A stretch of DNA of 10,615 nt from Zelonia costaricensis (Eukaryota; Euglenozoa; Kinetoplastea; Trypanosomatida; Trypanosomatidae). The notes below the pieces were generated by a model. That model searched no databases. It was not told the origin of the DNA and worked only from the letters and a program-made list of their open reading frames with translations. Made by a program: the position numbers and the translations under genes. The DNA is taken from NCBI GenBank assembly GCA_030849075.1, contig JASAOO010002831.1, forward strand, positions 1 through 10,615. Reading direction: 5' to 3'. This document shows positions 1 to 8,870 of this stretch, one piece after another (the first letter of the stretch is position 1; each line of letters starts with the position of its first letter).

Positions 1-538
1 TGGAAGTGAAGGTAAGAGGGGCAAGAGGGAAAGAGGCATGGCACACGAACCCACTGATCCTCTCCTCTCCGTCAGAACATCCGACGTGGTGGGGAAGGGG
101 CGGGCAGAGGAAGGGAAAGAGATGTGCAGAGGCGTGACACACACGCGGTGAGTCTGGTAGTACTCAGCGGCGCTTGGAAAGAGACGGCGGGACGCCCTGC
201 CGAGCCCAGATCGCGCTTCAGCTTCTCACCGCTCCGGCACATGTTCGCGTATTCCTCCACCGCCCTTGTGGCACAGAGTGGCGACACAGCGCTGGGAAGG
301 GGGGGGGAAGAGAGCCACGTGTCATCTTCTCTTTGTTTTCATTTGCTGGGCGGTGATGAGGGAGAGAAGTGGGCAGTGGGAGCAGCAAGCGATGGGCAGT
401 GGCGGGACTGAAGGGGCATCAGCGTCTCCCTGTTGGCCCGCCGTCATCAAACAACACAACGCGTCACCGGGGGGCGGGGGGAGGTGGGGGCGATGGTGTG
501 AAAAGCTCTTCGAGAGCGCCGCCGTGCTCCGCGCATCA

Positions 539-566
539 TCCCTCCCTCCCTCCCTCCCTCCCTCCC
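539..566. repeat. (TCCC)7 tetranucleotide array
   Basis: Seven perfect TCCC units. The sense (minus) strand reads (GGGA)7, which can form a G-quadruplex. A second C-rich run follows at 624-642. Confidence 0.96.
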
Positions 567-1442
567 TCTCTCCCCATCTCTGCGTGCTTGTGTGCTTGTA
601 CGTGTCGGTGGAGACCACGGAGCCTCCCCCCCTCCCCCTCCCGGCGGAGCTCAGACAAACGAGCAACGCAACAATAACAAAAAGAGCGAAGCGAAGAACG
701 AACGAAAGAGCAACGACGACGACGACGAGAACACTTGCACAACGCACTCGGAAGAGACACCAACGCCAACAAGGACAACACACAAAAAAACACACACGAA
801 AAGGAGAAAAAAGAAGAACGCAGAGAAGAACATCAGACTACCGCAGAAACACGATCAAGACACTCATCAAAGATAGACCAAACAACAACAACAAAAGCAT
901 GCGCAATGATAGAAGCGAAGACATGACGAGGCACGCACCGCGTTCCTCTCGTCGCGGGCAGAAGGAAGCGAAGGGCAAAGGCTGGAGAGGGGGGGGGAGA
1001 GGGGGCAGTGTACCTTCGTTCACCTCGTACCGACCCTTCCACACGATGGACTTGCACACATCCGCGTACCCACACGTGTCAATGTCGACCACCGTCTCGC
1101 CATAACGAAGAAAGAGGCAAGGCAGAAAAAAAAAAGCTAGCTCCTTTCTTTTGTGCAAATAAAACCAAGTCGAGAGTAGGGGAAGTCCCGACGACCAGAT
1201 ATCAAAAAAAAAAAAGACATGAAAGTACTTAGGCACACACGCACGCACCCACACACTCTTGCGGCACCGCGCTGCCGAACAGTGCGAGGGACAGGGCAAA
1301 CAGACCGTAGGGAAGGAAAAGAAGAAACTAAACTCTTCAGCAATTGTGCGAGCATCCAAGGTAAAGGGTTGCGGGGGGAAGGGGCTGACGATGCGGCGCA
1401 GAACGGTACCCTGCATGAGCAGACACACTCGTGCGCGCAACC

Positions 1443-1449
1443 ACCCACC

Positions 1450-1484
<35 letters not shown>
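1443..1484. repeat. (ACCC)n-(AC)n compound microsatellite
   Basis: ACCC units (1443-1458) run directly into 13 AC units. The minus strand reads (GT)n then (GGGT)n. Confidence 0.95.
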
Positions 1485-1801
1485 GCATAATGGACAAGAC
1501 CAGCTTGGATGTCACAGACACACGCAGACACAAATGTGCAAGCGGAGGAAAGAAAAACCTTGCAACTATGAGCACCCCGACATGCCACTCCCCAAACCTC
1601 TTGCCAGCCGAACTCTTTCGCGGCACACGCCTCCCTATAAATACCACGCGAGATTCTCAAACAAAGCAAACACCACAGCGAGGGAGATGCTGACGAGGAC
1701 GGAGGTGGGCGGTGGGAGGGGTGTGGGTGGAGGGGAGGGGGGAGCAGGGTGTGCGCAGCGAAGTGCGCCGAAGGTGAGAGCTTGTTCGGCACGGGGTTGG
1801 G

Positions 1802-1851
1802 GCAGGGGTGAGGTGGTGGAGGGGGNGCAGGGGTGGGGTGGTGGAGGGGGG
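1802..1851. repeat. 25-bp tandem duplication containing the ambiguous base
   Basis: Copy 1 (1802-1826) and copy 2 (1827-1851) begin GCAGGGGTG and differ by A/G at the tenth base, and by N (1826) against G in the last. Flanking DNA is also G-rich. Confidence 0.93.
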
Positions 1852-1898
1852 AGGTCGCCCGTCAAGTACTACGTGAGCACGTGAGCGGACACTATAAA

Positions 1899-1914
1899 CA
1901 CACACACACACACA
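1899..1914. repeat. (CA)8 microsatellite
   Basis: Eight CA units in the downstream spacer. Confidence 0.9.
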
Positions 1915-3038
1915 GTTAAACACTGAAAACAAAGAAGAGCGACACACGCTGGAAGGCGAAAAACTGGGACGCTCCGATCTTTGCACTGTGACGACAGGCG
2001 CGAGTGTCTTCTACGCGAGCGGGAAGGGGAGGAACAAGAAGACACAACCAAGGAAAAGGGATTCTGGAAGAGACCAGGCGAGTCACGCGAGAAGGGGGCG
2101 GGGGCGGAGGGTCGTGTGCATGCGGAGACGGACGAGGAGAAGGAAGGAGCCGACGTGGTCGTGAGGAGCGGGGCAGGGTCAGGGCGGTTCTTGTGTAAGT
2201 GCGTCGACGTTGCGTGGCGGCCATGGGAAGCACGAAGGGACAGGTAGGGTGAGGGGGGGGGGGTGTTGCAGGTGGTGCTGGCCTAGAGCGCAAGCGGGAT
2301 CCTTTTCCTATCTTCCAGGACACGAGAGAGAGACCGCCATACGAATCACAGGTGGTGCTCGAAGCACAACGAACAAAAAAGAAAGGAGCTTGAGGACGTC
2401 AGGACTGAAAACTGCTGTCTTGAACACGCGAACAGAGCTTTAGCGAGACGCGCCGCACGCCACACTGCACACAAGTCAAAAGACACGATGGTCCACCCGC
2501 GGACTCGCGGTGGCACAAAGAATAACACGAAACCCACGGGGTGGAGAAAAGACAAACGATGCGCGATGAGATGAGGTACTGTGGGGGGAGGGGGGAAGGG
2601 CGCAGGAGAGAGGCTGGCGTACCACGCGAGAAAGCGGGTCACGTGCGAGCACGATGCGGCAGCAAAGTCGCTTGATGGCCTGCATGGGAGTGCAGCACGT
2701 GAAGAGATGGGAAGCGTTCTACTATGCCGCGCGAATGCGTGGAGGAAAGAGGAAGGCGCGGGAAAGGGGTGAGAGCCGCGTGAAGGGGGGGGGGAGGGGG
2801 CCTTGCGAGTCGGCGAAGGGAAGAAAGAAAAGAACGGAGTCCCCGTCTGTGGAGGAACGATAGGAGGAATGGTGCAACGGATCCCATCCACGCAGGGCAA
2901 GGGGGAGGGGGCAATGCCCTAGGAAATCCGTACCGACAGCGGCGCCCACCCACTTGCGCACGCGCGAGAATCACATACACGCGGAGCAACACGCCCGTAC
3001 ACATGCGAGTAAAAAGAAGAAAACGAACCACGCACAAA

Positions 3039-3062
3039 CACACACACACACACACACACACA
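3039..3062. repeat. (CA)12 microsatellite
   Basis: Twelve uninterrupted CA units. It lies about 430 nt past the elongase B stop and reads (GU)12 in the sense RNA. Confidence 0.96.
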
Positions 3063-3494
3063 GAAAACACCAACCCACCGAGCACAACGCTGGGCCGTCA
3101 CAGGGGAGGGAAAGAGGGCGAGAATCGCAAGAAAACTCATAAACAGTCAACCGCGTCGCCGGCAACACCAAAGCCAATCTGTCATGGTACAGGACAGGAG
3201 CCAGAGAAACAAACAAACCAAAGGATAGCAACAACGACATCAAGACAAGGCTGCTATACTCATCTTCATCATCGCACCGCGCGGGGATGGACGTAGCCGC
3301 AGTGAGGCCCGCGAAAAGGGCAAAAGAAGAGCAGAGGCAGGGATATGAGAGAGTGTGTGTGTCGAGGCAACACGCACTACGCCAACCGTGCACGGGTGCC
3401 ACAAGTTGAACGCGCTCTTGCTGCCTCTCTGTCTTCCAAATGCCCAGCTCCCATCTTTTCCCTTTTGTTTGTAGTTGACCGTTTTACCCACTCT

Positions 3495-4493
3495 CTAGTG
3501 GCGGCGCTTAACCTGATGCATCTCCGGCACGTGCTTGGACACCGGTGAGTGCACCAGCGCCGGTGCCGCGACCCCAACCGCCGCGCCGTCCGCCGCGACA
3601 CGCGCAGGCCGCCTGCGCCCGTGGCCGGCAATGGTGGCGGCGGCCGTCTCGGCGCTCTTACCCGTGCTGCCGCCGTGCATGTAGTTGTCGTAGAAGAGCT
3701 TGCTGAACAGTCCGAAGTAGGAGATGTACATCATCAAGCCGACACGCGCGTTGGTCGCGTTCGACTGGCAGCCCTTGCCCGAAACGTACATGTGGTGCAG
3801 CGTGGCGGCTTCAACGAACATGCCAGCGACCATCTGCGCGATCTGCAGGAAGGTAATCACCGGGGCAATGGGCCGCACGTACTTGCGGTAACCGCACGCG
3901 CAGAGGAAAAAGTACAGGTACATGACGGAGTGCACGCCGTAGTTCATGCTGGCGAAGACGAGGCCGCCGGAGATCTTCACGGCGTACGAGTGCCAGCAGT
4001 ACAGCATCACCGTTGCGTGGTGGTACCAGTGCAGGAAGATGATCTTCTTCTTCTGGAAAACGAGGAACACGGTGTCGATCATCTCCGGGATCTTGCTCAG
4101 GATGAACATGGCCACGAAGGCGCCGACCGGGCCGTCGCAGAACAAGTTGTCGTTCCACCCGCAGACGCCGTTGTAGAAGCTGCCATGCAGTGTCACGCTT
4201 CCGCCCTGCGCGTAGTTGCGCACCGTAAACTCGGACACGAAGAGCGACTTGTACACCTGCGGCAGGCAGTAGTAGGCGCCGGCGAAGGAGAAGAGGGAGA
4301 GAAACAAATTCCAAAAGATGTTCAGCACGCGCAGGTCATAGGCGGGCCGGTGCTTCATGAAGGTGCGCGGCACGTAGAGCACCATCACGATGTACAGCAC
4401 CGTCACGACCGACGGCAACTCAAGGTTGGCCCGCATCCACGCACACACCGCATCGCCGCGGTAGCCGTCGAGGAGCTGAAACAAGTTGAACAT
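3495..4493 (-). CDS. ELO-family fatty acid elongase (3-ketoacyl-CoA synthase), elongase B
   Basis: 332 aa, ATG at 4493-4491, TAG at 3497-3495. Seen: N-terminal hydrophobic segment (about 28-47), a second containing WNLF (57-77), KIPEMIDT (134-141), histidine box HWYHH (155-159), N-x-x-x-H-x-x-MY-x-Y box (184-194), TFLQ (214-217) and further hydrophobic segments to about 270, fitting the seven-helix ELO fold. Cys111 (in CGWN) and Cys242 are paralleled in elongase A and could form a lumenal disulfide. NAT (245-247) is a possible glycosylation site. Family knowledge: ELO enzymes condense acyl-CoA with malonyl-CoA at the ER, the first step of chain elongation. The HWYHH box is typical of enzymes acting on saturated or monounsaturated chains, so substrate is only inferred. 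Oddity: a roughly 60-residue Ala/Arg/Pro-rich tail follows the last helix and ends KRRH, a dibasic ER-retrieval-like end. The ATG is the first one after the putative splice acceptor. Chain-length specificity cannot be read from sequence. Confidence 0.95.
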   Translation of the reverse strand: MFNLFQLLDGYRGDAVCAWMRANLELPSVVTVLYIVMVLYVPRTFMKHRPAYDLRVLNIFWNLFLSLFSFAGAYYCLPQVYKSLFVSEFTVRNYAQGGSVTLHGSFYNGVCGWNDNLFCDGPVGAFVAMFILSKIPEMIDTVFLVFQKKKIIFLHWYHHATVMLYCWHSYAVKISGGLVFASMNYGVHSVMYLYFFLCACGYRKYVRPIAPVITFLQIAQMVAGMFVEAATLHHMYVSGKGCQSNATNARVGLMMYISYFGLFSKLFYDNYMHGGSTGKSAETAAATIAGHGRRRPARVAADGAAVGVAAPALVHSPVSKHVPEMHQVKRRH

Positions 4494-4511
4494 CTTCTCG
4501 ATTTGTGCGCG

Positions 4512-4561
4512 CTACACACACACACACACCTTTAAAAGAAAGAAAGAAGAAAAAAGGGAAG
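4512..4561 (-). promoter_or_regulatory. Putative trans-splice acceptor region of elongase B
   Basis: On the minus strand a C/T tract (4561-4534, broken only by the AAA before the first AG) leads to an AAAG (AG at 4531-4530), then a (GT)8 run and GTAG (AG at 4513-4512), then 18 nt to the ATG. This is the expected arrangement for spliced-leader addition in trypanosomatids. UAG is usually a better acceptor than AAG, so 4512 is my preferred site, which leaves the GT repeat outside the mRNA. Use of 4530 would put it in the 5' UTR. Another AG sits directly before the ATG (4495-4494). Confidence 0.7.
4514..4529. repeat. (AC)8 microsatellite in the elongase B splice region
   Basis: Eight AC units between two candidate AG acceptors of elongase B, 21 bases from its ATG. 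It reads (GT)8 on the sense strand. Confidence 0.95.
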
Positions 4562-5071
4562 TGTCGTTAGCGTGTCTAGTTATCTATATATATGGTTTGG
4601 TGGTACAAGGGTGGCGGAGGTGACCGCTAAGGGAAGAGGGTGGGGGTGGGTGGTGGGTGCGAGGTGCGAGGATTGCAGGGTACAAGGCAGTCAGGGAGAG
4701 AGAGAGAGCACAAGAAAAAGTGGGACTAGCGGAGGATCGACAGGGGGCACGCCGCAGAGTGAACGGCGGGCTGCAGTGTTGGCGGCGTTGGAGCTCCGTC
4801 GCAGGTGGGTAGCAGCGCGCGAAGGCGCTGGAAAGGCGAGTACGCCAAGACACACACGCACGCACACACGCGCACGTACACCGCCGCACCGGGGGACTGA
4901 AGAGAAAGGGGAAAATAAAGAGAGGCAACAAGAACCCCCCAAAAAGTTGAGCCAAATATGCGACGTCCAGCACAGCGCACAAGAACCAAAAACAAAAGAG
5001 CGCCCAGTGACGCTGGGGGAAAAGCGCGGAGAAAAGAGCTTGCGTTAGGTGAGCGAAATTGTGGCACTCGT

Positions 5072-5118
5072 CAATTCTGCAGGGCGTGCGCACGTGTGTG
5101 TGTTTGTGTACAGAATTG
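5072..5118. repeat. 8-bp inverted repeat with palindromic loop
   Basis: CAATTCTG (5072-5079) and CAGAATTG (5111-5118) are perfect inverted copies 31 bases apart. The loop holds the palindrome CGTGCGCACG (5085-5094). A possible stem-loop in the elongase A 3' UTR, but it could be chance. Confidence 0.6.
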
Positions 5119-5271
5119 TGAGAATGTGCGACAGGGAACAGACCTTGAGGGGGATGGCAGGTGAGAATATGGACGTGTCTACGCGGAGGCTGGGGCGGGG
5201 TGGCCTGGGAGTGTCGCCGTCGGGCACAGCGACCTCTCAATATCAGAAGTAGAACGGGGGAAAGACAAACG

Positions 5272-5291
5272 CACACACACACACACACACA
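5272..5291. repeat. (CA)10 microsatellite
   Basis: Ten uninterrupted CA units followed by an A-rich stretch; the sense strand reads T-rich then (TG)10. Confidence 0.95.
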
Positions 5292-5418
5292 GAAAAAAAG
5301 AAAATAAAAAAAGGGCAACAGGAGACCCACAACGGAAAACAAAACGTGATACCCGCACCAGCGCACAGCACAATCAAACCGCGAGCCCACCAGAAGGAGC
5401 GAAGTGGAAACCAAAGGA

Positions 5419-5458
5419 AAAAAACCGAAAAACGCAGCAAAAAACCGAAAAGCACAGA
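5419..5458. repeat. 20-bp imperfect tandem duplication
   Basis: Two units of period 20. The first 14 bases (AAAAAACCGAAAA plus one A) are identical and the remaining bases diverge (ACGCAGC type against GCACAGA type). Confidence 0.88.
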
Positions 5459-6381
5459 GAGAGGGAGTGCGGCACGCAACTAACACTTCGTTCGTTTTTG
5501 TGTGTGTGGGCGCTCGCTTTACGTTGTGCAGCTGCCTCGTTGCTTGCGGAGCGTCTAGGAGCCCACGGCTGAACGCCTTGCTACTTGTCTACGTAGCAGA
5601 AGACGAGGTGGGTGGGGGTGGGGAGTGGGGCGAGCGCGCGACGAAGACAATGGGGGAAGGAGACGGAGAAGAAAAGGGCAACAACAACAACAACGAAGGA
5701 GCCTGCGAGGCGCCTCACGTGGACGAAGCGAAAGAGAGAGAGATAGAGACGAGGGGTGGGGGAGCGCCGCCACGGCGACCGGCAGCAGGTCAATTCAGCT
5801 CTATAAGGGGCGTCACAGAGAAAGGCGGAAGGGAGCGGGGCACACGTAAGTTACCAACGAAGAGAGAGAGAGTGAAGACACACTACAAAGCACCGTCACA
5901 AAACAGCGATGGACGACCTCGTTGTCGTGCAGATTCTGACTGAACACGTGGCGGTGCAGTTTCGCTGTGCAGTAGCGCCGAGGAAGTCGAAGAGAGGACA
6001 CCGGTGTGTATGCGCGAAGACGGGCGGGGTGTGGGTGTGTGGGTCGGTGCGTGGGTGGGCGTGTGTGGAGATGGCGCGGTAACACAACACACAAACACGT
6101 GAGGCGAGGGGCGGGGTCGTGGGGCCACACGGAGCACAAGAACGAACAAGAAGTGAGAAAAATGAAGGTGCGGGTGCTCGAGGGCAGCAGCCAGAGAGAG
6201 AGAGATAGGGAAAGACAGAGAGCGAAGAAACGGCACGGGCGGCGTGGCTACTCGGGTGCACACACGCGAGGCGACGGCGACGACGAGAAAATGGCGAGAA
6301 GTGCGGGTGGGACGACAGGGCCAGGGACGGGATGGTGTAACAAACAAACAAACAAGAACGGGGAAAAACAAAGAGCTACGA

Positions 6382-6396
6382 CTGAAAAAAAAAAAA
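6382..6396 (-). promoter_or_regulatory. Splice-acceptor look-alike, T12-CAG
   Basis: The minus strand reads T12 (6396-6385) then CAG (AG at 6383-6382). The form is canonical for spliced-leader addition. The next several hundred bases on the minus strand are pyrimidine-rich with no credible ORF, so it is either unused or the start of a non-coding transcript. Confidence 0.3.
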
Positions 6397-6498
6397 CGTA
6401 GAACGAGGAGGACGCAAGGCGAGGTAGTCAAAAACAAACAAACAAAACAAAAAATGAACAAGACAGACTGCTCTACTATTGCTGTCGAACAACACGTC

Positions 6499-6520
6499 GT
6501 GTGTGTGTGTGGGGGGGGGG
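6499..6520. repeat. (GT)6-G10 tract
   Basis: Six GT units directly followed by ten G. It is one of the few GT (rather than CA) tracts on the plus strand. Confidence 0.92.
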
Positions 6521-6969
6521 CGTGTGACGGCGAGCCTCCCGACTACGGCGTTCGCGTCCGTACGCTCACGGGTTCAGATAAGAGGGGAGGGCGACCGCGA
6601 GGAAGAAGGCGGGGAGGGGTGAGGGAGGAGAACAGCGACACGAGTGAGAGGGGGTGCGGGGGTAAGGGCTAGTGTGAGTGGCTGAATATCAGCGGTGCGC
6701 GTGGTAATCACAAGAGAAGCTAAGGCTTGAGTGAGATGGGGAGCGGGAAAGATGGGTGGGGGAAGGTAGCGGAGGGTAAGGCGGGGGGGGGGCGTGCAAG
6801 CGGAGGTCGAAAGAGGGGGGGGGGAGGGACACGAGTATGCGTGTGGTGGACGAGGACAGGCACGGTATAAGGGCGGAGAAGGGGGAGTACTGACGGAGGG
6901 AATACGCGAGAGAGAGGGAGTGCAGCACAAGCAGCTGCACCGGAGTGGTGATGGTGCATGGCGCGGTCG

Positions 6970-7002
6970 ACGTATGCGCGCGCGCACACACACACACGCG
7001 CG
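6970..7002. repeat. 33-nt alternating purine-pyrimidine tract (CG/CA)
   Basis: Strict purine-pyrimidine alternation throughout: a CG-rich part, a CA part (6985-6997), then CGCG. This class of sequence adopts Z-DNA under negative supercoiling. Confidence 0.9.
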
Positions 7003-7131
7003 GAGACGTGTAAGACATCAGATAGAAAAAAATGGAGAGGGCGAGGTTGAGGAGAGGTGTGAGGGTGGAGTAGTAGTGATAGAAGGTGCGGAGAAACAGA
7101 GATCGTCGGCGGGCCCGACGCGGCGCCGACT

Positions 7132-7148
7132 CTGCAAAAAAAAAAAAA
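7132..7148 (-). promoter_or_regulatory. Splice-acceptor look-alike, T13-GCAG
   Basis: The minus strand reads T13 (7148-7136) followed by GCAG (AG at 7133-7132), directly followed by a GC-rich hairpin-capable segment (GTCGGCG at 7105-7111 against CGCCGAC at 7124-7130). It has the form of a trypanosomatid acceptor but no credible ORF follows. If used, it would cut the long spacer and create a poly(A) site upstream of it. Confidence 0.35.
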
Positions 7149-7154
7149 GAGCTT

Positions 7155-7570
7155 GTGAATGGGCAGTGGGCTTGAGCGCCGCAGAGCCGTCACGATCCGC
7201 GACTTTTTCGGTTCCGTCTTCTTCATCTGTGCGGCCGAGACAACACAAAAAAGAGGACAGACGCAGTTGCGCTTGTCAACGCTCGAGAGCGGAGGTGCGT
7301 GTTGCACGTGCAATCGCCCGTATCTGCCACGGGCCGCGGCGTGGCGGCACGGCGGGTGGTCATGTCTTGTTTTTACAATGCCATGTTGTGTGTCGCCAGT
7401 GCTGGCTCTTCTTCGCGCTGTTTGTTTTTTCTTCGTTCTTCTCTCGCTCTGACATCAGAGTCGATGTGTGTGACTGGGTTATGGTTTTTCCCCTCGTGCC
7501 TTGGGCCGATGGAGGGCATCGCATCCAGCACCACCAACACCACTACACAGACACGAGAAAGCACGTAAGA
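7155..7570. other. Compositional island in the spacer
   Basis: Unlike the flanks, this segment is not purine-rich on the plus strand: about 7360-7460 is T/C-rich on plus, with few simple repeats. It includes a 12-bp perfect palindrome TTGCACGTGCAA (7302-7313). On the minus strand a pyrimidine-rich stretch ends in GTAG (AG at 7544-7543), and the first ATG after it (7524) opens a 54-codon frame to a TGA at 7362-7360. A second ATG (7519) opens a 48-codon frame ending at 7373. On the plus strand a pyrimidine tract (about 7405-7450) ends in CAG (7458) before a 34-codon frame (7464-7568). None of these peptides is recognisable. It could be an old degenerate retroposon, such as a Leishmania SIDER, which I cannot confirm by eye, or a conserved UTR element. 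Confidence 0.35.
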
Positions 7571-7819
7571 GAGAAGCACATAAATGCGGCGTGGAGAGAG
7601 GCACCCAGAGCACTGCACCCCAACACCACAAACAAATCTCCATTCAGCCTCTCTCTCTCCCCCCACAGCGGCAAGAGCTGGAGACAAGAGAACACAGGAG
7701 AGGCACTAGGAGGGAAGGTGGGGGGGGGGGAAGACTGAGTGAGAGAGCGATACGCAATTCAAGAAGGGGTGCGACCACATGCGCCGCGCCATAACAAGCT
7801 TAAGCAGTCCGCAGAAACA

Positions 7820-7869
7820 GACACACACACGCACACACACACACACACACACACAGACAGACAGACAAC
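7820..7869. repeat. (CA)n followed by (GACA)n
   Basis: An AC tract interrupted by a G at 7831 passes into GACA units from about 7854. It is a compound microsatellite, (GT)n/(TGTC)n on the sense strand. Confidence 0.93.
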
Positions 7870-8583
7870 AACGAAAGGACATCCTTCCCCACCCACCACC
7901 GGGACAAGTTCCCGCACTGGTGCCGGGCAATACAGAGAGCACTATTAGAGGCACGCGCAACCAAGGTCGGGAGGGGTGTGAGAAACAGGAAGGGGAATCG
8001 GTTGACAGATGGGGGAGGGGGAGGGAGGGCAGACGGGGGGGGGTGCGAGAAGAAGGTCCAAAGCGAAGCAGGACCCCCCGCGCCCTCATCCCCCCCCCCC
8101 CACCGGAAGCACATGCGCAGCTGCAGCGCGGGTCAGCTGCGCCTGCGCGTTTACGGATACGCACAGCCAAGCGCAGTGCGACGCCAGAAGAGAGGGAAGA
8201 AAAAACAAAAAGAAGAAACGCGAGCAGTCGCGGTAGCCGCAACAGCGCTCCGATCCACCACCACACAACGCCAAGGGGGGTGGGGGGGGTGAGAGAAGGA
8301 AAAGAAAAAAAAGTAAACGGGAGGGTGCGAGGGGCTGAGGCACATGAACCCCCCCGGAGGTGCCCCCCTTTGCCGGCATGCAGCACGCACATGACGCCGG
8401 GCAAAAAGGGAAAAACAAAAGGAGAAGCCGAGACTAGAAAGAACATGTCATGCACATGCTTGATGGGCTGCACTACCAACACACACACATACTCGAACAT
8501 CACGTGTGTGCGCGTAGCGAGAAGCAAATGGTAAAGAAAAGGAAGGCAGGTGAGAAAATAAGTAGGCACACAGAGAGCGACGC

Positions 8584-8595
8584 GGGGGGGGGGGG
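8584..8595. repeat. G12 homopolymer
   Basis: Twelve consecutive G on plus, C12 on the sense strand. It is prone to length error in sequencing. Confidence 0.93.
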
Positions 8596-8683
8596 CGTGC
8601 GGCAGGCGGCAGGCAAGGAAGTGGAGGAGCAGATTCACTCAAGTACCCACCATAAGCACACGCGGATCAGAAGCACAAGAAAA

Positions 8684-8703
8684 ACACACGCACACACACA
8701 CAC
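8684..8703. repeat. Interrupted (CA)n microsatellite
   Basis: ACACAC, then a G at 8690, then CA units from 8691 to 8703. Confidence 0.88.
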
Positions 8704-8810
8704 GAGAAACACGGTGGGCACACACCACTGCGCATCACGCTGTCAGGGAGGCGTGCGACTGTGCACATGCGCCGCACGTCTTTTCCATCTTGCCTAGTTG
8801 TTTTATCTCT

Positions 8811-8811
<1 letters not shown>

Positions 8812-8849
<38 letters not shown>

Positions 8850-8870
8850 ACACACACACACACACACACA
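8812..8870. repeat. (CA)n microsatellite, 59 nt
   Basis: The longest dinucleotide tract in the window, interrupted once by a T at 8844. It reads (GU)n in the presumed elongase A 3' UTR. Confidence 0.97.

Larger units (their letters stand above)
1..3494. other. 3.5 kb spacer downstream of elongase B, no recognisable gene
   Basis: I see no protein family in any frame. The part nearest the gene (about 3240-3494) is of ordinary complexity and is presumably the start of the elongase B 3' UTR. Further down come a (CA)12 tract, G-rich and A-rich runs, a 25-bp duplication with an N at 1826, and a (TCCC)7 array. The longest frames (plus 266-1105, minus 1647-838) read through simple repeats and resemble nothing known to me. 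A minus frame of 71 codons (287-72) near the window edge is less repetitive but unrecognised. The next gene of the transcription unit must begin beyond position 1. Confidence 0.75.

Noticed and set aside
838..1647. 269-codon minus-strand frame
   Set aside because: It translates through the GT and GGGT microsatellites (CVCVCV, GGWVGG) and has no recognisable domain; the pyrimidine-rich strand is simply poor in stops.
2971..3402. 143-codon minus-strand frame with a membrane-protein look just after elongase B
   Set aside because: It begins at GTG, crosses the (GT)12 microsatellite as CVCVCV, and no known family is visible. More likely the elongase B 3' UTR.
3549..4535. 328-codon plus-strand open frame opposite elongase B
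   Set aside because: It is the antisense shadow of a GC-rich gene, starts with GTG rather than ATG, and its peptide (runs of Val-His, Glu-Glu, Ala) has no family features.
4584..5486. 300-codon minus-strand frame with hydrophobic stretches
   Set aside because: Its hydrophobic parts are Phe/Cys/Val runs from T-rich and GT-repeat DNA, not organised helices with family motifs. The frame's start is not at an ATG behind an acceptor.
7155..7570. Firm assignment of the island as a SIDER retroposon
   Set aside because: Size and loss of spacer bias would fit, but I cannot recognise the conserved 5' signature or a clear A-rich tail, so it is left as a hypothesis needing a profile search.
7706..8638. 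310-codon minus-strand frame
   Set aside because: Contains repeat-encoded CVCVCV and Pro/Ser-rich low-complexity sequence; no motif recognised.
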